Positions 33,719 to 42,564 are shown, numbered from the stretch's first letter. The stretch is DNA of 49,317 nt from Nitrospiraceae bacterium (GCA_003599275.1 QZJG01000009.1:1-49317), one strand, 5' to 3'. Made by a program: numbers and translations. The notes: generated by a model not told the origin, from the sequence alone.

Positions 33719-34540
33719 TCACGTCTTGAAGAATTCGAGCAGATCGGCGTTGATCTGGTCTTTATTGATAGAACACATGCCGTGCGACAAGCCCGGATAG
33801 ATTTTTAACGTGGCCCCTTTGACGATCTTGGATGAGAGCATGGCCGAGGCCCCGATCGGCACTATCTGGTCGTCGTCGCCATGCATGATGAGCGTCGGGA
33901 TGTCGATCTTCCTGAGATCTTCCGTGAAGTCCGTCTCGGAAAATGCCTTGATACAATCAATGACGCCTTTGAAACCGGCGAGCATCCCTTGCAGCCAGAA
34001 GGAGTCCCGCAGGCCTTGCGAAACCTTGGCGCCGGGCCTGTTTGCTCCGTAGAATGGCGTGGTGAGGTCTTTGAAGAACTGCGAACGGTCGGCGAGCACT
34101 CCGGCGCGGATTTTGTCGAAGGCATCAATCGGCAACCCGCCGGGATTGGCGGCCGTCTTCAGCATCAGCGGCGTCACTGAGCCGATCAGCACGGCCTTGG
34201 CCACACGTTTGGTGCCATGGCGGCCGATATAGCGGGCGACTTCACCGCCTCCTGTAGAGTGGCCGATATGGATCGCGTCCCTAAGGTCGAGCTTTTCCAC
34301 AAGTGCCGCGAGGTCGTCTGCGTAGGTGTCCATTTCGTTGCCGTTCCAGGGCTGGCCTGATCGGCCATGGCCGCGGCGGTCGTGGGCAATGCAGCGGTAT
34401 CCACTGGCGCCCAGAAATACCATCTGGTCTTCCCATGCGTCCGCGCTCAGCGGCCAGCCATGACTAAAGACAACGGGCTGTCCGCTGCCCCAGTCCTTGT
34501 AATATATCTGCGTACCGTCTTTCGTTGTAATCGTGCTCAT
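33719..34540 (-). CDS. Alpha/beta hydrolase, non-haem chloroperoxidase-like
   Basis: 273 aa. It has the layout of bacterial cofactor-free haloperoxidases or arylesterases: oxyanion segment [16 protein letters not shown], nucleophile Ser in GHSTGGGE (about 96), Asp in HGDDDQIVP (about 227) and His in GLSHGM (about 256). No signal peptide. A truncated copy of its 5' end with the same upstream sequence sits at 37078-37185. A PBP relic abuts the upstream region. Confidence 0.92.
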   Translation of the reverse strand: MSTITTKDGTQIYYKDWGSGQPVVFSHGWPLSADAWEDQMVFLGASGYRCIAHDRRGHGRSGQPWNGNEMDTYADDLAALVEKLDLRDAIHIGHSTGGGEVARYIGRHGTKRVAKAVLIGSVTPLMLKTAANPGGLPIDAFDKIRAGVLADRSQFFKDLTTPFYGANRPGAKVSQGLRDSFWLQGMLAGFKGVIDCIKAFSETDFTEDLRKIDIPTLIMHGDDDQIVPIGASAMLSSKIVKGATLKIYPGLSHGMCSINKDQINADLLEFFKT

Positions 34541-34571
34541 TGTTTGCCTCCTTTTTTATTGGCCCGGGTCG

Positions 34572-35168
34572 TTAACCACTTATGTCCGTCCAACGATAAA
34601 GCTTGCATCTGTTCAGGCTGCCATCAGCCAAGGTTCTCTGCCGCAAAGTCCCAATCGTCGAGCCTACGAAAAGCGCATCCCTGAACTCGTTTGTCGTACC
34701 TGTCTTTCCCATCACTGCGATCGGAAAATCTCCGGAGTCAAGCGCATGAGCAGTACCGCTGGGGATTCGCACGACACCACGCAGGCCCTCCTGAATGAGA
34801 TAAAGAGAGCCGTCGAAGAAATCGACCGGCAACCGCATACCCTCTTTATCAACCGCCAACTCGCCCGAATCGCGGATAATTTTTCTGATTACATACGGCC
34901 GGGTCAGTATGCCCGAGGCCATAGCGCGGTACGCGTTGGCCAGCTCCAGCAAATTCACTTCAGAGGCGCCCAACGCAGTCGAGACATATGGCTGCAGCGG
35001 CGTGTGGATCCCCAGCCTCCGGGACGTAAGCAGCACGCTGTCAATCCCGATTTGTTCTGTAACCCAAATCGAAACGGCATTTCTGGATTCCGCAAGCGCT
35101 TCCCGGAGTGTGATAACGCCCTTGAATTGCCCATCGTAGTTTGAGATCCATTTCGTACTTTGTTCCAC
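34572..35168 (-). pseudogene. PBP1A transpeptidase fragment
   Basis: The peptide (ISNYDGQFKGVITLREALAE, SRNAVSIWVTEQIGI, GASEVNLLELANAYRAMASG, AVMGKTGTTNEFRDALFVGS) is the middle and end of a class A penicillin-binding transpeptidase, with the SxN motif in SRNA and the KTG motif in KTGTT. The glycosyltransferase domain, the active-site SxxK and the C-terminus are missing, so it cannot be catalytic. The frame remains open to about 35,195. Confidence 0.75.
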
Positions 35169-35367
35169 TTTATCAGGGACATTTCTTTCTCCCCGGCATT
35201 ACTGAAATGTTACCCTATTTCCTGCTCCAGACCCGAAGTCCATGACGTTTCCTTTCTTTTGACGTCACACAGGCCCGGTAGCATTGAAGCAGGGGATGAG
35301 GCTTCAAACAGAAGGCAAAGACTGCTTCCTCTGATGCCGCCCATTGCCTTCCGTTTGTCCGAATAAT

Positions 35368-36693
35368 TTAAATCGACTTCAGGTACTCCACAAGGTCGCT
35401 CTTTTCCTGGTCGCTCAGTCCCAGCACAAAAAAACTGTTGTAATGATCCACGACATCCATCAGGCCGGCGAAACGGCCGTCATGGTAGAAGCCGCCTTTC
35501 TGATGTGACCAGAGTCCCTTGAGCGGCGTTGTCCGGTACATCTCGTCGGGAGACCTCAGCGCCTGAAAATCGTCTATGCCGATTTCGGCAGGACTGTGCA
35601 TGTTCCATCCCGGTTCGGTAAAGAGAGGCGGCACATGGCACCGTGCACAGTCTGCTTTATTTTTGAAGATGATTTCTCCGCGCACAGCGGCGTCTTTGTC
35701 AAAACTGCCTGCAGGCGCAATAGGCGCCCCAATAGCCAGTTGATAAAAATGGAGCGCGGCAAGTTTCGCGGTAATCATATCGGGCGTAGAACGCATGTTC
35801 CAGTCGTTATTCTCAACTGCTAAAGGATATTTTACCGGATCGTTCATGCGAGGATCGTAGAACGTTCCTTTGCCGTGCATCTGTGTGTTTGCGACATATG
35901 CATTCCAGTGGGTAACCGATCCCCATCCACCATAGGTATGCAGATTCACACCGGCAAGACCAAAGGCCGCAGGCAGGAGAGTGGCCGCTGATTTACCGTC
36001 CGGCCGGAAGGCTTTGCCGTCTTCCAGGAGTTCGGCGTCGTATTTACCCGGGCCCCAGCTCGCAAAAACATTTTTCACCGTCGCCACGTCAGTATGCAAC
36101 CGCTGTGCAATAGGGTCAAGGTTGGGAGCGAGCGATACAATAGCGCCCACATTGAGATCGCGGTTTGCCCAGCCGTCCAGGCGATGACCGATTCCGGGGA
36201 TGAATGCGTCATCCACCGTGGAATGGCAGAAAGCGCAGGTGATACCCATTGACACAAGGAAGCCCTTATTGTCAAAGATTCCCTTTACTCCTACGACTGA
36301 ATTCAATTTAAGCAAGGCGAGTGTGGTTGCAGGGTCATCGAGGTCGACTTTGCCCGCTTTCAAGCTTGCGACCAGCTTTTTGGGCAGGGCGTCCATATCG
36401 ACTTTCAAGCCCACTGCCAACGCAGTATTCGGGCTGACACCTTCCCCGACTCCTCCCAGGTTGCTGCCCGCAATTGCCTGATGCAGATTGAGTGTATCAC
36501 CCCAGAACGCTTCGTCTCCGAATGTATCGAAACGAAAGGTCTGCATTCCCTGTTCTATCATCAGCAATGCATTGTCCTTCACAGAATTTCCCTTACCCTT
36601 GGCCTTTCCTTCGCGGGACCCCGCGAGTGAATAAATCGACGCAGTTGCAAACACGACTACAAAAAACAATAACACTAATGATATCCTTTTCAT
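35368..36693 (-). CDS. Dihaem cytochrome c (CCP/MauG-like)
   Basis: 441 aa, with signal peptide (1-25). Two haem c sites are CAFCH (about 151) and CARCH (about 347). The C-terminal segment GGFYHDGRFAGLMDVVDHYN is the pattern of bacterial dihaem cytochrome c peroxidases. A peroxidase or electron-transfer role in the periplasm is therefore likely. AAAGGAGACGAAA precedes the ATG. A sigma-54 promoter lies 163 bases upstream, with a 21-codon ORF between them. Confidence 0.85.
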   Translation of the reverse strand: MKRISLVLLFFVVVFATASIYSLAGSREGKAKGKGNSVKDNALLMIEQGMQTFRFDTFGDEAFWGDTLNLHQAIAGSNLGGVGEGVSPNTALAVGLKVDMDALPKKLVASLKAGKVDLDDPATTLALLKLNSVVGVKGIFDNKGFLVSMGITCAFCHSTVDDAFIPGIGHRLDGWANRDLNVGAIVSLAPNLDPIAQRLHTDVATVKNVFASWGPGKYDAELLEDGKAFRPDGKSAATLLPAAFGLAGVNLHTYGGWGSVTHWNAYVANTQMHGKGTFYDPRMNDPVKYPLAVENNDWNMRSTPDMITAKLAALHFYQLAIGAPIAPAGSFDKDAAVRGEIIFKNKADCARCHVPPLFTEPGWNMHSPAEIGIDDFQALRSPDEMYRTTPLKGLWSHQKGGFYHDGRFAGLMDVVDHYNSFFVLGLSDQEKSDLVEYLKSI

Positions 36694-36743
36694 TTTCGTC
36701 TCCTTTAATGTAATTGGTTGTTACCGTCCAATAAGACCCGTCG

Positions 36744-36809
36744 TTATAACAACCTTTGAAGGGAGGTCATTACTACAACCGTCTCTGTATTTGTCAATTT
36801 CAAATCCAT
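36744..36809 (-). CDS. Possible 21-aa leader peptide
   Basis: MDLKLTNTETVVVMTSLQRL then L and stop. The ribosome site AAAGGAGAACAAAAG is strong and stands where the 27-aa membrane gene has its own site in module A; the sequences up to the ribosome site are alike. No homology or membrane segment is seen, so it may be a decayed small gene or a leader of the cytochrome gene. Confidence 0.35.
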   Translation of the reverse strand: MDLKLTNTETVVVMTSLQRLL

Positions 36810-36855
36810 CTTTTGTTCTCCTTTCTCTTTGAACGTTTAATAGATACAGTTTAAC

Positions 36856-36871
36856 AGCATAAGTTGTGCCA
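36856..36871 (-). promoter_or_regulatory. Sigma-54 promoter C (dihaem cytochrome)
   Basis: On the minus strand TGGCACAACTTATGCT carries an exact -24 box and GC at the -12 position with correct spacing. Confidence 0.85.
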
Positions 36872-36971
36872 AGCTTTCAGTTAAAAGAAAGGGTTGTTTA
36901 ACACTTCGAAATCATTGGAGCTTTAGCGAAATCTACGATGAGGGATAGCTAATTGTGTAATATGTCGCTCT

Positions 36972-37002
36972 CTGATATATCAGGAGTCTCCTGATATATC
37001 AG
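36972..37002. promoter_or_regulatory. Enhancer palindrome C of the sigma-54 regulon
   Basis: The arms CTGATATATCAGGA and TCCTGATATATCAG are perfect around GTC. The centre is 116 bp from the first base of promoter C. Confidence 0.85.
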
Positions 37003-37077
37003 TCATTGTTCTTGTTTCTCTTGATGCCCGGTCTTTGTATCCGATGCTGACCAGTCATAGAGGGTCTGAATATTTCA

Positions 37078-37185
37078 TCATTCCATCTGCGTCCCCGTTT
37101 TTGTTGTAATCGTGCCCATTGTTTGCCTCCTTTTTATTGGCGCGGGTCGTCAACCACTTATCTCCATCCAACGACAAAACTTGCA
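37078..37185 (-). pseudogene. 5' fragment of the chloroperoxidase-like hydrolase gene
   Basis: The minus strand encodes MGTITTKTGTQME and stop, matching [18 protein letters not shown] of the intact gene. The upstream DNA (ribosome site GGAGGCAAACA, then GACCCGCGCCAATAAAAA) corresponds to that upstream of 34540 for about 65 bases. Only the start survives, fused to the activator relic. Confidence 0.75.
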
Positions 37186-37216
37186 ACTGTAGTCAATAGC
37201 GGTTTCATGCCCTTGG

Positions 37217-37450
37217 TTAACGGTAAATCCGCATTGGCTTTTTGACCACGGCGGGTGGTTCGTCGCCGCCCTTCGGCTTCAGACTGCGCCAGTAAAACAT
37301 ATGGTTCTACGCTTGTGCCGCATTATTGAAAATCGGGACCTTATCGGCCGTGCCGGTTGTCCCGGTAATGATTTCCTCCAATGTCATGTCTGCAAACTCT
37401 GTTTCTGCAATCAGCTTATTCAGGTTATCTACATACCCTTGCCGTAGCGG
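37217..37450 (-). pseudogene. Iron superoxide dismutase fragment with nonsense mutation
   Basis: The peptide QGYVDNLNKLIAETEFADMT then LEEIITGTTGTADKVPIFNN and AAQA matches the helical domain of Fe/Mn SOD. The next codon, Trp in AQxWNHTFYW of the family, is TAG (37307-37309), after which NHMFYWRSLKPKGGDEPP continues in frame to a TAA at 37217. The first ~30 residues and the catalytic C-terminal domain are missing. The 5' side joins the end of the DUF1566 gene. Confidence 0.8.
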
Positions 37451-37473
37451 AGGCCGAATGCATTCGCGGAGAT

Positions 37474-38511
37474 TCATTCCCTCGAAGGGAAATCGCACAC
37501 CGCCCAAACCGAGAAATGCGCGCCCCTTTTCTGTCCAACACCGACTGCGCCTTTGGTGAGATAGAGAGCCCACGCCCAGTCAGTTTCGAACATGCTCGTT
37601 GTTGAAGACCAGTATCCTTCCCTGACATCCGTGAAGGGATGTCCGTAAGGAAGCGCAGGGCTGTGCTCGCTGCAATCCACAAGCGATTCCAGTTCATTGA
37701 TGTTCGGAAGCCGCCATAAACAAGTCCCGCCTTGCTGTTGGTTGAGGTCTGTCACTGCTTTGAGCGCTTCCTCCCATGTCGACGGTCTTCCTGTGAGGTC
37801 CGCTGATGAGCGCCAGCAGAGGTTCGTGAGCCGGTCGATGACCATACTTCCTGTCTCCTCAAAACGTGGTTCAGGCCATCGCACCCCTGATCGAAATTCT
37901 CCGTCCTGTCCCGATCCTGCGCAGGAAATGAGTTGTCCCTTTGTCTCATAACACCGGGTTTGGCCGGTAGCAGGGAGAATTGTGTCCACCATTCCCCGAA
38001 CAGGCCATAACAGGAAAAACTGCTCCTTGCGGCCGTAAAACATTCGTGCGCCCTCCATATGTATATACCACGCATAGGCAGTGTTGATCGCCGCAGTCGT
38101 GGACGTCCAGTACCATCCGCTGAATACGTTGACAAAGGGATGCCCTTCCGGCAAAGCGGGTTTCCTGGTCTGGTAGCTCATAAGGCTTCGGAGCTCACGG
38201 CGGTTGGGAAGACGCCAGTTGGCGGAACCGGATACCTTGTCACGATTCATCGATGCGATGTAATCGAGGGCTTCCTGCCATGCCAGAGGGAATTCAGCCA
38301 TATTAGCGTTTCTTGTCCAGACGATCCCCGTCAGTAGATCTATAACCTCATCGTCAAGGACTTCGAAGCGTGGTTCAGGCCAGGACACACCGCTTCTGAA
38401 GTCCGCGTCCTGTCCGCTCCCGGTGCAATCGATCATGCTGCCCCTCTCATCGTGGCAGGTAATCTGCCCTGTCTGGAGGTACGCACTCATAACTTTATGC
38501 CGGCTCAGCAT
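37474..38511 (-). CDS. DUF1566 (Lcl-type) protein with two modules
   Basis: 345 aa, no signal peptide. Two homologous halves of about 165 residues: LQTGQITCHDERGSMIDCTG, FRSGVSWPEPRFE, GIVWTRNAN, ANWRLPNRREL, WYWTSTT in the first and TGQTRCYETKGQLISCAG, FRSGVRWPEPRFE, LCWRSSADL, CLWRLPNINELESL, YWSSTT in the second. This is the DUF1566 fold related to formylglycine-enzyme and C-type-lectin-like domains; the function is unknown. The SOD relic overlaps its 3' side, but the protein ends naturally (FSVWAVCDFPSRE). AGAGGATAAACG precedes the ATG. Confidence 0.82.
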   Translation of the reverse strand: MLSRHKVMSAYLQTGQITCHDERGSMIDCTGSGQDADFRSGVSWPEPRFEVLDDEVIDLLTGIVWTRNANMAEFPLAWQEALDYIASMNRDKVSGSANWRLPNRRELRSLMSYQTRKPALPEGHPFVNVFSGWYWTSTTAAINTAYAWYIHMEGARMFYGRKEQFFLLWPVRGMVDTILPATGQTRCYETKGQLISCAGSGQDGEFRSGVRWPEPRFEETGSMVIDRLTNLCWRSSADLTGRPSTWEEALKAVTDLNQQQGGTCLWRLPNINELESLVDCSEHSPALPYGHPFTDVREGYWSSTTSMFETDWAWALYLTKGAVGVGQKRGAHFSVWAVCDFPSRE

Positions 38512-38602
38512 CGTTTATCCTCTGCGTATCTTTCATCAACACCCCGGGTGCGCTACATTTTTACTTTCGTTTCATCTTTTGTCATAGATGTCGATGCCTT
38601 CA

Positions 38603-40678
38603 TTATTGCCCTCTTTTACTTTTACTGTCTTGTCGTTTTATTTTAAGCAACCTCGCGTTGATGGCCACAATGACCGTGCTCGCGGACATCAGCACCGCAC
38701 CCAGGGCGGGAGTGAGCAGCATGTCCCACGCGTAAAGTGCTCCGGCCGCCAGAGGAATAGCGACGACGTTGTAGCCCGTGGCCCAGAGAAGGTTCTGAAT
38801 CATCTTCCGATATGTGGCGCGAGAAAGCTGCACGATGGCCACGACATCCAGCGGATTGCTCCGTACAAGGATAACGTCGGCAGTTTCCACCGCCACATCC
38901 GAGCCGGCGCCGATGGCAATGCCCAAATCCGCCTGAGCCAGCGCCGGGGCATCGTTCACCCCATCGCCGGTCATGGCCACCATGACGCCCCGGGATTGGA
39001 CCTCTTTCACTTTGGCGGCTTTGTCCTGGGGCAGGACTTCGGCAAAGTATTCATCCAGTCCTATTTGTTCTGAAACCCATTGGGCGACTTGTTTATTGTC
39101 ACCCGTGAGCATCATGCACCGGATGTTCATTGCTTTCAGCTCGGCGATGGCCTGCTTCGACTCGGGCCGGATGATATCGGCCAGGGCGACCGCCCCCTTC
39201 AACTGCCCGTCGAGCAGGACAAATACGACCGTTTTGCCTTGCGCTTGCAGCCCCTCCACGCGCTCGTCGGCCATGGCGATGTTCTGTTCGCGCAGGAAGC
39301 CGGGGCTCACCACCTTTACCTCTTTGCCCCCGACCCTGCCTTCGGCGCCTTTGCCTGCGATACCTTTGAAGCTTTCAACGGGGAATTTCTTTTCGGAAGA
39401 AGATGCAATGGCCTTGGCGATGGGATGCTCGGAATTGGCGTCCACCGAGGCCGCATATTGAAGCAGCGATTCAGCGTTGATGTCCTGTGACAACACCAGC
39501 GTATCGGTAACGCCAAAACGGCCCTCGGTGAGCGTGCCGGTTTTATCGAAAATTATCGCCTGCAATTTCCGGGAGCCTTCGAAAGAAACGCGATTACGTA
39601 TCAGCAGTCCGTTTCTTGCTGCCAGGGCCGTGGATACGGCCACCACCAGCGGTACAGCCAGGCCGAGGGCGTGCGGACAGGCAATGACCATGACGGTCAC
39701 GCTGCGTTCGATGGCAAAAGCAAAGTCCTTGTTTATGAGGACCAGCCAGGTGAATAAGGTGATGGCGCCGCCGCCCAAAGCAATAATAGTGAGCCACATT
39801 GCGGCCGTGTTCGCCAGATCCTGTGTCTTTGATTTGCTTTCCTGGGCCTGCTTGACCAGGTCGATGACCTGCGAAAGAAACGAATCCTTGCCCGTGCCTT
39901 TGACCTCGATTGTCAGCGAACCTTCATCGTTGATGGCGCCGCCGATGACCTTACTGCCGGTCTTTTTGGTGACCGGGGTCGATTCTCCAGTGAGCATGGA
40001 TTCATTGACAGAACTCTCGCCTTCTACGACGACGCCGTCAGCGGGGATTTTCTCACCCGGTTTGACCAGTACTTTGTCATCCACCATCAGTTCGCCTAGC
40101 GGCACGTCCTTCACGTCGCCGTCGGGCATGAGTTTATGGGCGTCAGAGGGCATGAGTTTCGCCAGTTCCTCCAGGGCCTTTGATGCGCCCATCACCGACT
40201 TCATCTCGATCCAGTGCCCCAGGAGCATGATGTCGACAAGCGTGGCCAGCTCCCAAAAGAAAGGCATGCCGGTCAGGCCGAACACAACAGCGCTGCTGTA
40301 AACATAGGCTGTGGTGATGGCAACTGCAACCAGCGTCATCATTCCGGGTCGGCCGGATTTGAGCTCTTCAAACAGCCCTTTGAGAAACGGCCATCCGCCA
40401 TACCAAAAGACTGCGGAAGAAAGGCCGAATAGAACATGGATATCGCCTGGAAAACGAATGGCTTCCTGCAGGCCCACCAGCTTCTGGAGCATCGGAGAGA
40501 GGACGAGAATAGGCAGCGTAATGACCAGTGAGACCCAGAACCGCCTTCTGAAATCCGCCGCCATGCCGGCGTGGCGCCCGCTGTGGTCATTATCTTTAGA
40601 GCCAGGCTCGCGGTGTCCTTCATGCATAGCGTGCTCCATTCCGTCCTGCCGGTGTTCTGAATGGTTACTCTGTTCCAT
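38603..40678 (-). CDS. copB: CopB-type copper-translocating P-type ATPase
   Basis: 691 aa. A His/Met-rich metal-binding tail (MEQSNHSEHRQDGMEHAMHE) is followed by eight membrane helices with the intramembrane motif CPHALGLAVP; CPH rather than CPC marks the CopB subgroup that exports Cu(I/II) or Ag. Phosphorylation site DKTGTLTEG, the SEHPIAKAI nucleotide-binding motif and hinge GDGVNDAPALAQADLGIAIG are intact. The Met-rich peptide gene upstream and the Spy-like protein fit metal stress. Confidence 0.95.
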   Translation of the reverse strand: MEQSNHSEHRQDGMEHAMHEGHREPGSKDNDHSGRHAGMAADFRRRFWVSLVITLPILVLSPMLQKLVGLQEAIRFPGDIHVLFGLSSAVFWYGGWPFLKGLFEELKSGRPGMMTLVAVAITTAYVYSSAVVFGLTGMPFFWELATLVDIMLLGHWIEMKSVMGASKALEELAKLMPSDAHKLMPDGDVKDVPLGELMVDDKVLVKPGEKIPADGVVVEGESSVNESMLTGESTPVTKKTGSKVIGGAINDEGSLTIEVKGTGKDSFLSQVIDLVKQAQESKSKTQDLANTAAMWLTIIALGGGAITLFTWLVLINKDFAFAIERSVTVMVIACPHALGLAVPLVVAVSTALAARNGLLIRNRVSFEGSRKLQAIIFDKTGTLTEGRFGVTDTLVLSQDINAESLLQYAASVDANSEHPIAKAIASSSEKKFPVESFKGIAGKGAEGRVGGKEVKVVSPGFLREQNIAMADERVEGLQAQGKTVVFVLLDGQLKGAVALADIIRPESKQAIAELKAMNIRCMMLTGDNKQVAQWVSEQIGLDEYFAEVLPQDKAAKVKEVQSRGVMVAMTGDGVNDAPALAQADLGIAIGAGSDVAVETADVILVRSNPLDVVAIVQLSRATYRKMIQNLLWATGYNVVAIPLAAGALYAWDMLLTPALGAVLMSASTVIVAINARLLKIKRQDSKSKRGQ

Positions 40679-40740
40679 TAATCCTTCTCCTTGTAAGCTT
40701 CGCTATAGAACTGGCGAGTTCACAATAACCTCCTCATGTT

Positions 40741-40926
40741 CTAATGTTTATGAGGATCAGACTTGGAGGGCTCTGTTTCTTTCGGCTCTTTGCCCTCATC
40801 TCCCTTCGACTGTGAATCATCCATACCCTTCATATCCATAGGCATCGACATCATCTTCTGCATCTTCTCTTTCATCTGGGACATATCCTTCATCATCTGC
40901 ATCATGTCCTTCCTGTCGCCCATCAT
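40741..40926 (-). CDS. Met-rich small acidic/basic peptide
   Basis: 61 aa. The first 35 residues hold 15 Met in a pattern MMxxMxxMxxMxxK (MMQMMKDMSQMKEKMQKMMS), then a hydrophilic tail ends with HKH. It has no signal or membrane segment. Methionine clusters can bind Cu(I) or Ag(I), and the copB gene follows 62 bases downstream, so a metallochaperone or scavenger role is plausible but inferred. GAGGAGGT precedes; the second ATG at 40923 has the better spacing. Confidence 0.6.
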   Translation of the reverse strand: MMGDRKDMMQMMKDMSQMKEKMQKMMSMPMDMKGMDDSQSKGDEGKEPKETEPSKSDPHKH

Positions 40927-40996
40927 ACCTCCTCATCTTTCCTGATCAGACCTCGCAGAAAGAGAAGTTGTCTGGAACAGTTATCAGGCTGAGACA

Positions 40997-42130
40997 TCAG
41001 AATCCCAGGGACACTCCCAGTCCATATGACTCAACCTTGTTAATGTAAAACTGGCCGCGCGGATCATACCCCTTGTACCACTGGGCCATGAGCAGCAGAC
41101 GACGGTGCCACAGATAGGACTGACCGAACTCAAGGCCGGCCTTGACGCTGGTATCTACGGCCCACTCATGCTCATCGAAGCTCTTCATGTCAACCCCGAC
41201 AACCGGCCTGCCGTTCCACAAAAGCGGCCTGCTGCCGTAATACTCGACCCCCCAGTGGGCGCTCATAGGTTTCAGCTCTGAGGGTTCCTTTTGAAGCAGG
41301 TACTCACCGCCACCGTACACTCGCCATCCGCGCCATTCACGGGAATAGATGAAATCAACGGCTTCATAGCTGAGGTTGACCCGTTCCGGGGGATTGACAC
41401 TCTGGAGAAACTCGTCCCCAAGGTGGGAGCTTTGGTGATAAATGCGTAAACGGAGTGAATTGTCGCCGCGCCGGTAGGTGGCGGGAATGCCGATGATGTA
41501 ATCCGCGTTGATGAGGTCGGAGGAAGGGGCGTCCAGGTTGAACTGGGCGAACAGGCCGCCTTCCACGTTAAGCTGCAGGCCGTCCCCCTCACGGTTGCCG
41601 AAGAACCTGTACAAGCCGAATGTCTCTCCGAAGCCGATTGACGCCATGGCGTACTGCACCCCCGGTGATTTAAAGCTGTTGATGCTGACAAAGAACTGCA
41701 ACTGCTTCGGGTCGGCGAGGAGCGGCCGGAACAGGTTGCCCGAGGGAAATGCTTCTCCTTCGCCGGTTACACCCAGAAGCCTGCCTACAGCTCCCGGCTT
41801 GCCGGGGTCTGAAGGCTTCACTATAATCCTCATCACATGCAGTCCGTCAATAGTGCGCAGATGCGTGTCAGCCTCCTCCCGTCGTACCGGGTCATCTTTA
41901 AACAGGGTAATCACGGCAGACCCACGAAAGACCTTCAGACGATAGCTGTCTCTCTCCCAGTGCAGTTCCCGCTCAAGGATGGAGGTAATGTAACCAGTCA
42001 GAAATTCATCACTGGTCCTGTCCACAGCCATCGCCGGGGAAGCCGGGAAAAGGAGCATGAGCAATAGAAAGGCGGCGCACAGGCCGCCGGTAACATTGAA
42101 ACAGGCGTGGATACGCATCAGCATGGTCAT
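40997..42130 (-). CDS. DUF1207 outer-membrane protein with N-terminal BON-like domain
   Basis: 377 aa. The signal peptide ends at about residue 35 (SPAMA). Residues 40-105 look like a BON domain (YITSILERELHWERDSYRLK, DGLHVMRIIVKP). The rest is a DUF1207 beta-barrel with the usual FRPLLADPKQLQF, GETFGLYRF, AQFNLDAPSSDLINADYIIG and HQSSHLGDEF, ending in an aromatic residue (SLGF) as outer-membrane proteins do. Function unknown; metal- or stress-linked operons are common. Confidence 0.88.
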   Translation of the reverse strand: MTMLMRIHACFNVTGGLCAAFLLLMLLFPASPAMAVDRTSDEFLTGYITSILERELHWERDSYRLKVFRGSAVITLFKDDPVRREEADTHLRTIDGLHVMRIIVKPSDPGKPGAVGRLLGVTGEGEAFPSGNLFRPLLADPKQLQFFVSINSFKSPGVQYAMASIGFGETFGLYRFFGNREGDGLQLNVEGGLFAQFNLDAPSSDLINADYIIGIPATYRRGDNSLRLRIYHQSSHLGDEFLQSVNPPERVNLSYEAVDFIYSREWRGWRVYGGGEYLLQKEPSELKPMSAHWGVEYYGSRPLLWNGRPVVGVDMKSFDEHEWAVDTSVKAGLEFGQSYLWHRRLLLMAQWYKGYDPRGQFYINKVESYGLGVSLGF

Positions 42131-42141
42131 CTTGATTCCGA

Positions 42142-42363
42142 TCAGCCCTTTTTGTTTCCCATGACCAGCAGCACTATCCCGCCCACGAGCGCGATGCCAC
42201 CCGCGATCGGCGGCAGCGGTAGTGTTTTTGTCTTCTCAGCAGTCACCTGAAGAGGACCGAGATCAACGACTTTCTCTCTGGTCGTGTAGGTGATGCCCTG
42301 ATACGCAAAGGCCGCGACACCTATGACGATGAGTATAATGCCTAACAGTGTATTAGTTTTCAT
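42142..42363 (-). CDS. DUF3185-like two-helix membrane protein
   Basis: 73 aa: helix 1 (TLLGIILIVIGVAAFAYQGI), a periplasmic loop YTTREKVVDLGPLQVTAEKT that is characteristic of the family, helix 2 and a Lys tail. The ATG at 42363 follows AGCAGGAGC. Probably co-transcribed with the DUF1207 gene 11 bases downstream. Confidence 0.8.
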   Translation of the reverse strand: MKTNTLLGIILIVIGVAAFAYQGITYTTREKVVDLGPLQVTAEKTKTLPLPPIAGGIALVGGIVLLVMGNKKG

Positions 42364-42411
42364 TTTGCTCCTGCTTTCTGTATTCAACCTGGTTGGGTTG
42401 ATAACTTTTCT

Positions 42412-42564
42412 TTATCCAAGAGGTTTTCGCCCCTGAATGATGTTGATCACCACCACGATAACGGCAATTACCAGCAAAATATGAATGAACCCACCCATCG
42501 TGTAACTGCTCACCAATCCAAGCAGCCATAGAATTATCAGTATCACTGCAATTGTCCACAACAT
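42412..42564 (-). CDS. lmo0937 family small membrane protein
   Basis: 50 aa: MLWTIAVILIILWLLGLVSS, YTMGGFIHILLVIAVIVVVI and NIIQGRKPLG, the family pattern almost residue for residue. Two helices are linked by YTMGG. GAAAGGAGGACCAT is the ribosome site. Function unknown. Confidence 0.85.
   Translation of the reverse strand: MLWTIAVILIILWLLGLVSSYTMGGFIHILLVIAVIVVVINIIQGRKPLG

Larger units (their letters stand above)
36810..37077 (-). other. Sigma-54 control region C with relic of the activator gene end
   Basis: It holds promoter C (36856-36871), a conserved block near 36935 (ACGATGAGGG) and palindrome C (36972-37002). From 36999 to about 37050 the minus strand encodes RIQRPGIKRNKNND and stop. 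This corresponds to RMQRLGIQRSKKIS of the activator at 46547, with the stop in the same position inside the palindrome. The rest has no gene. Confidence 0.75.
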
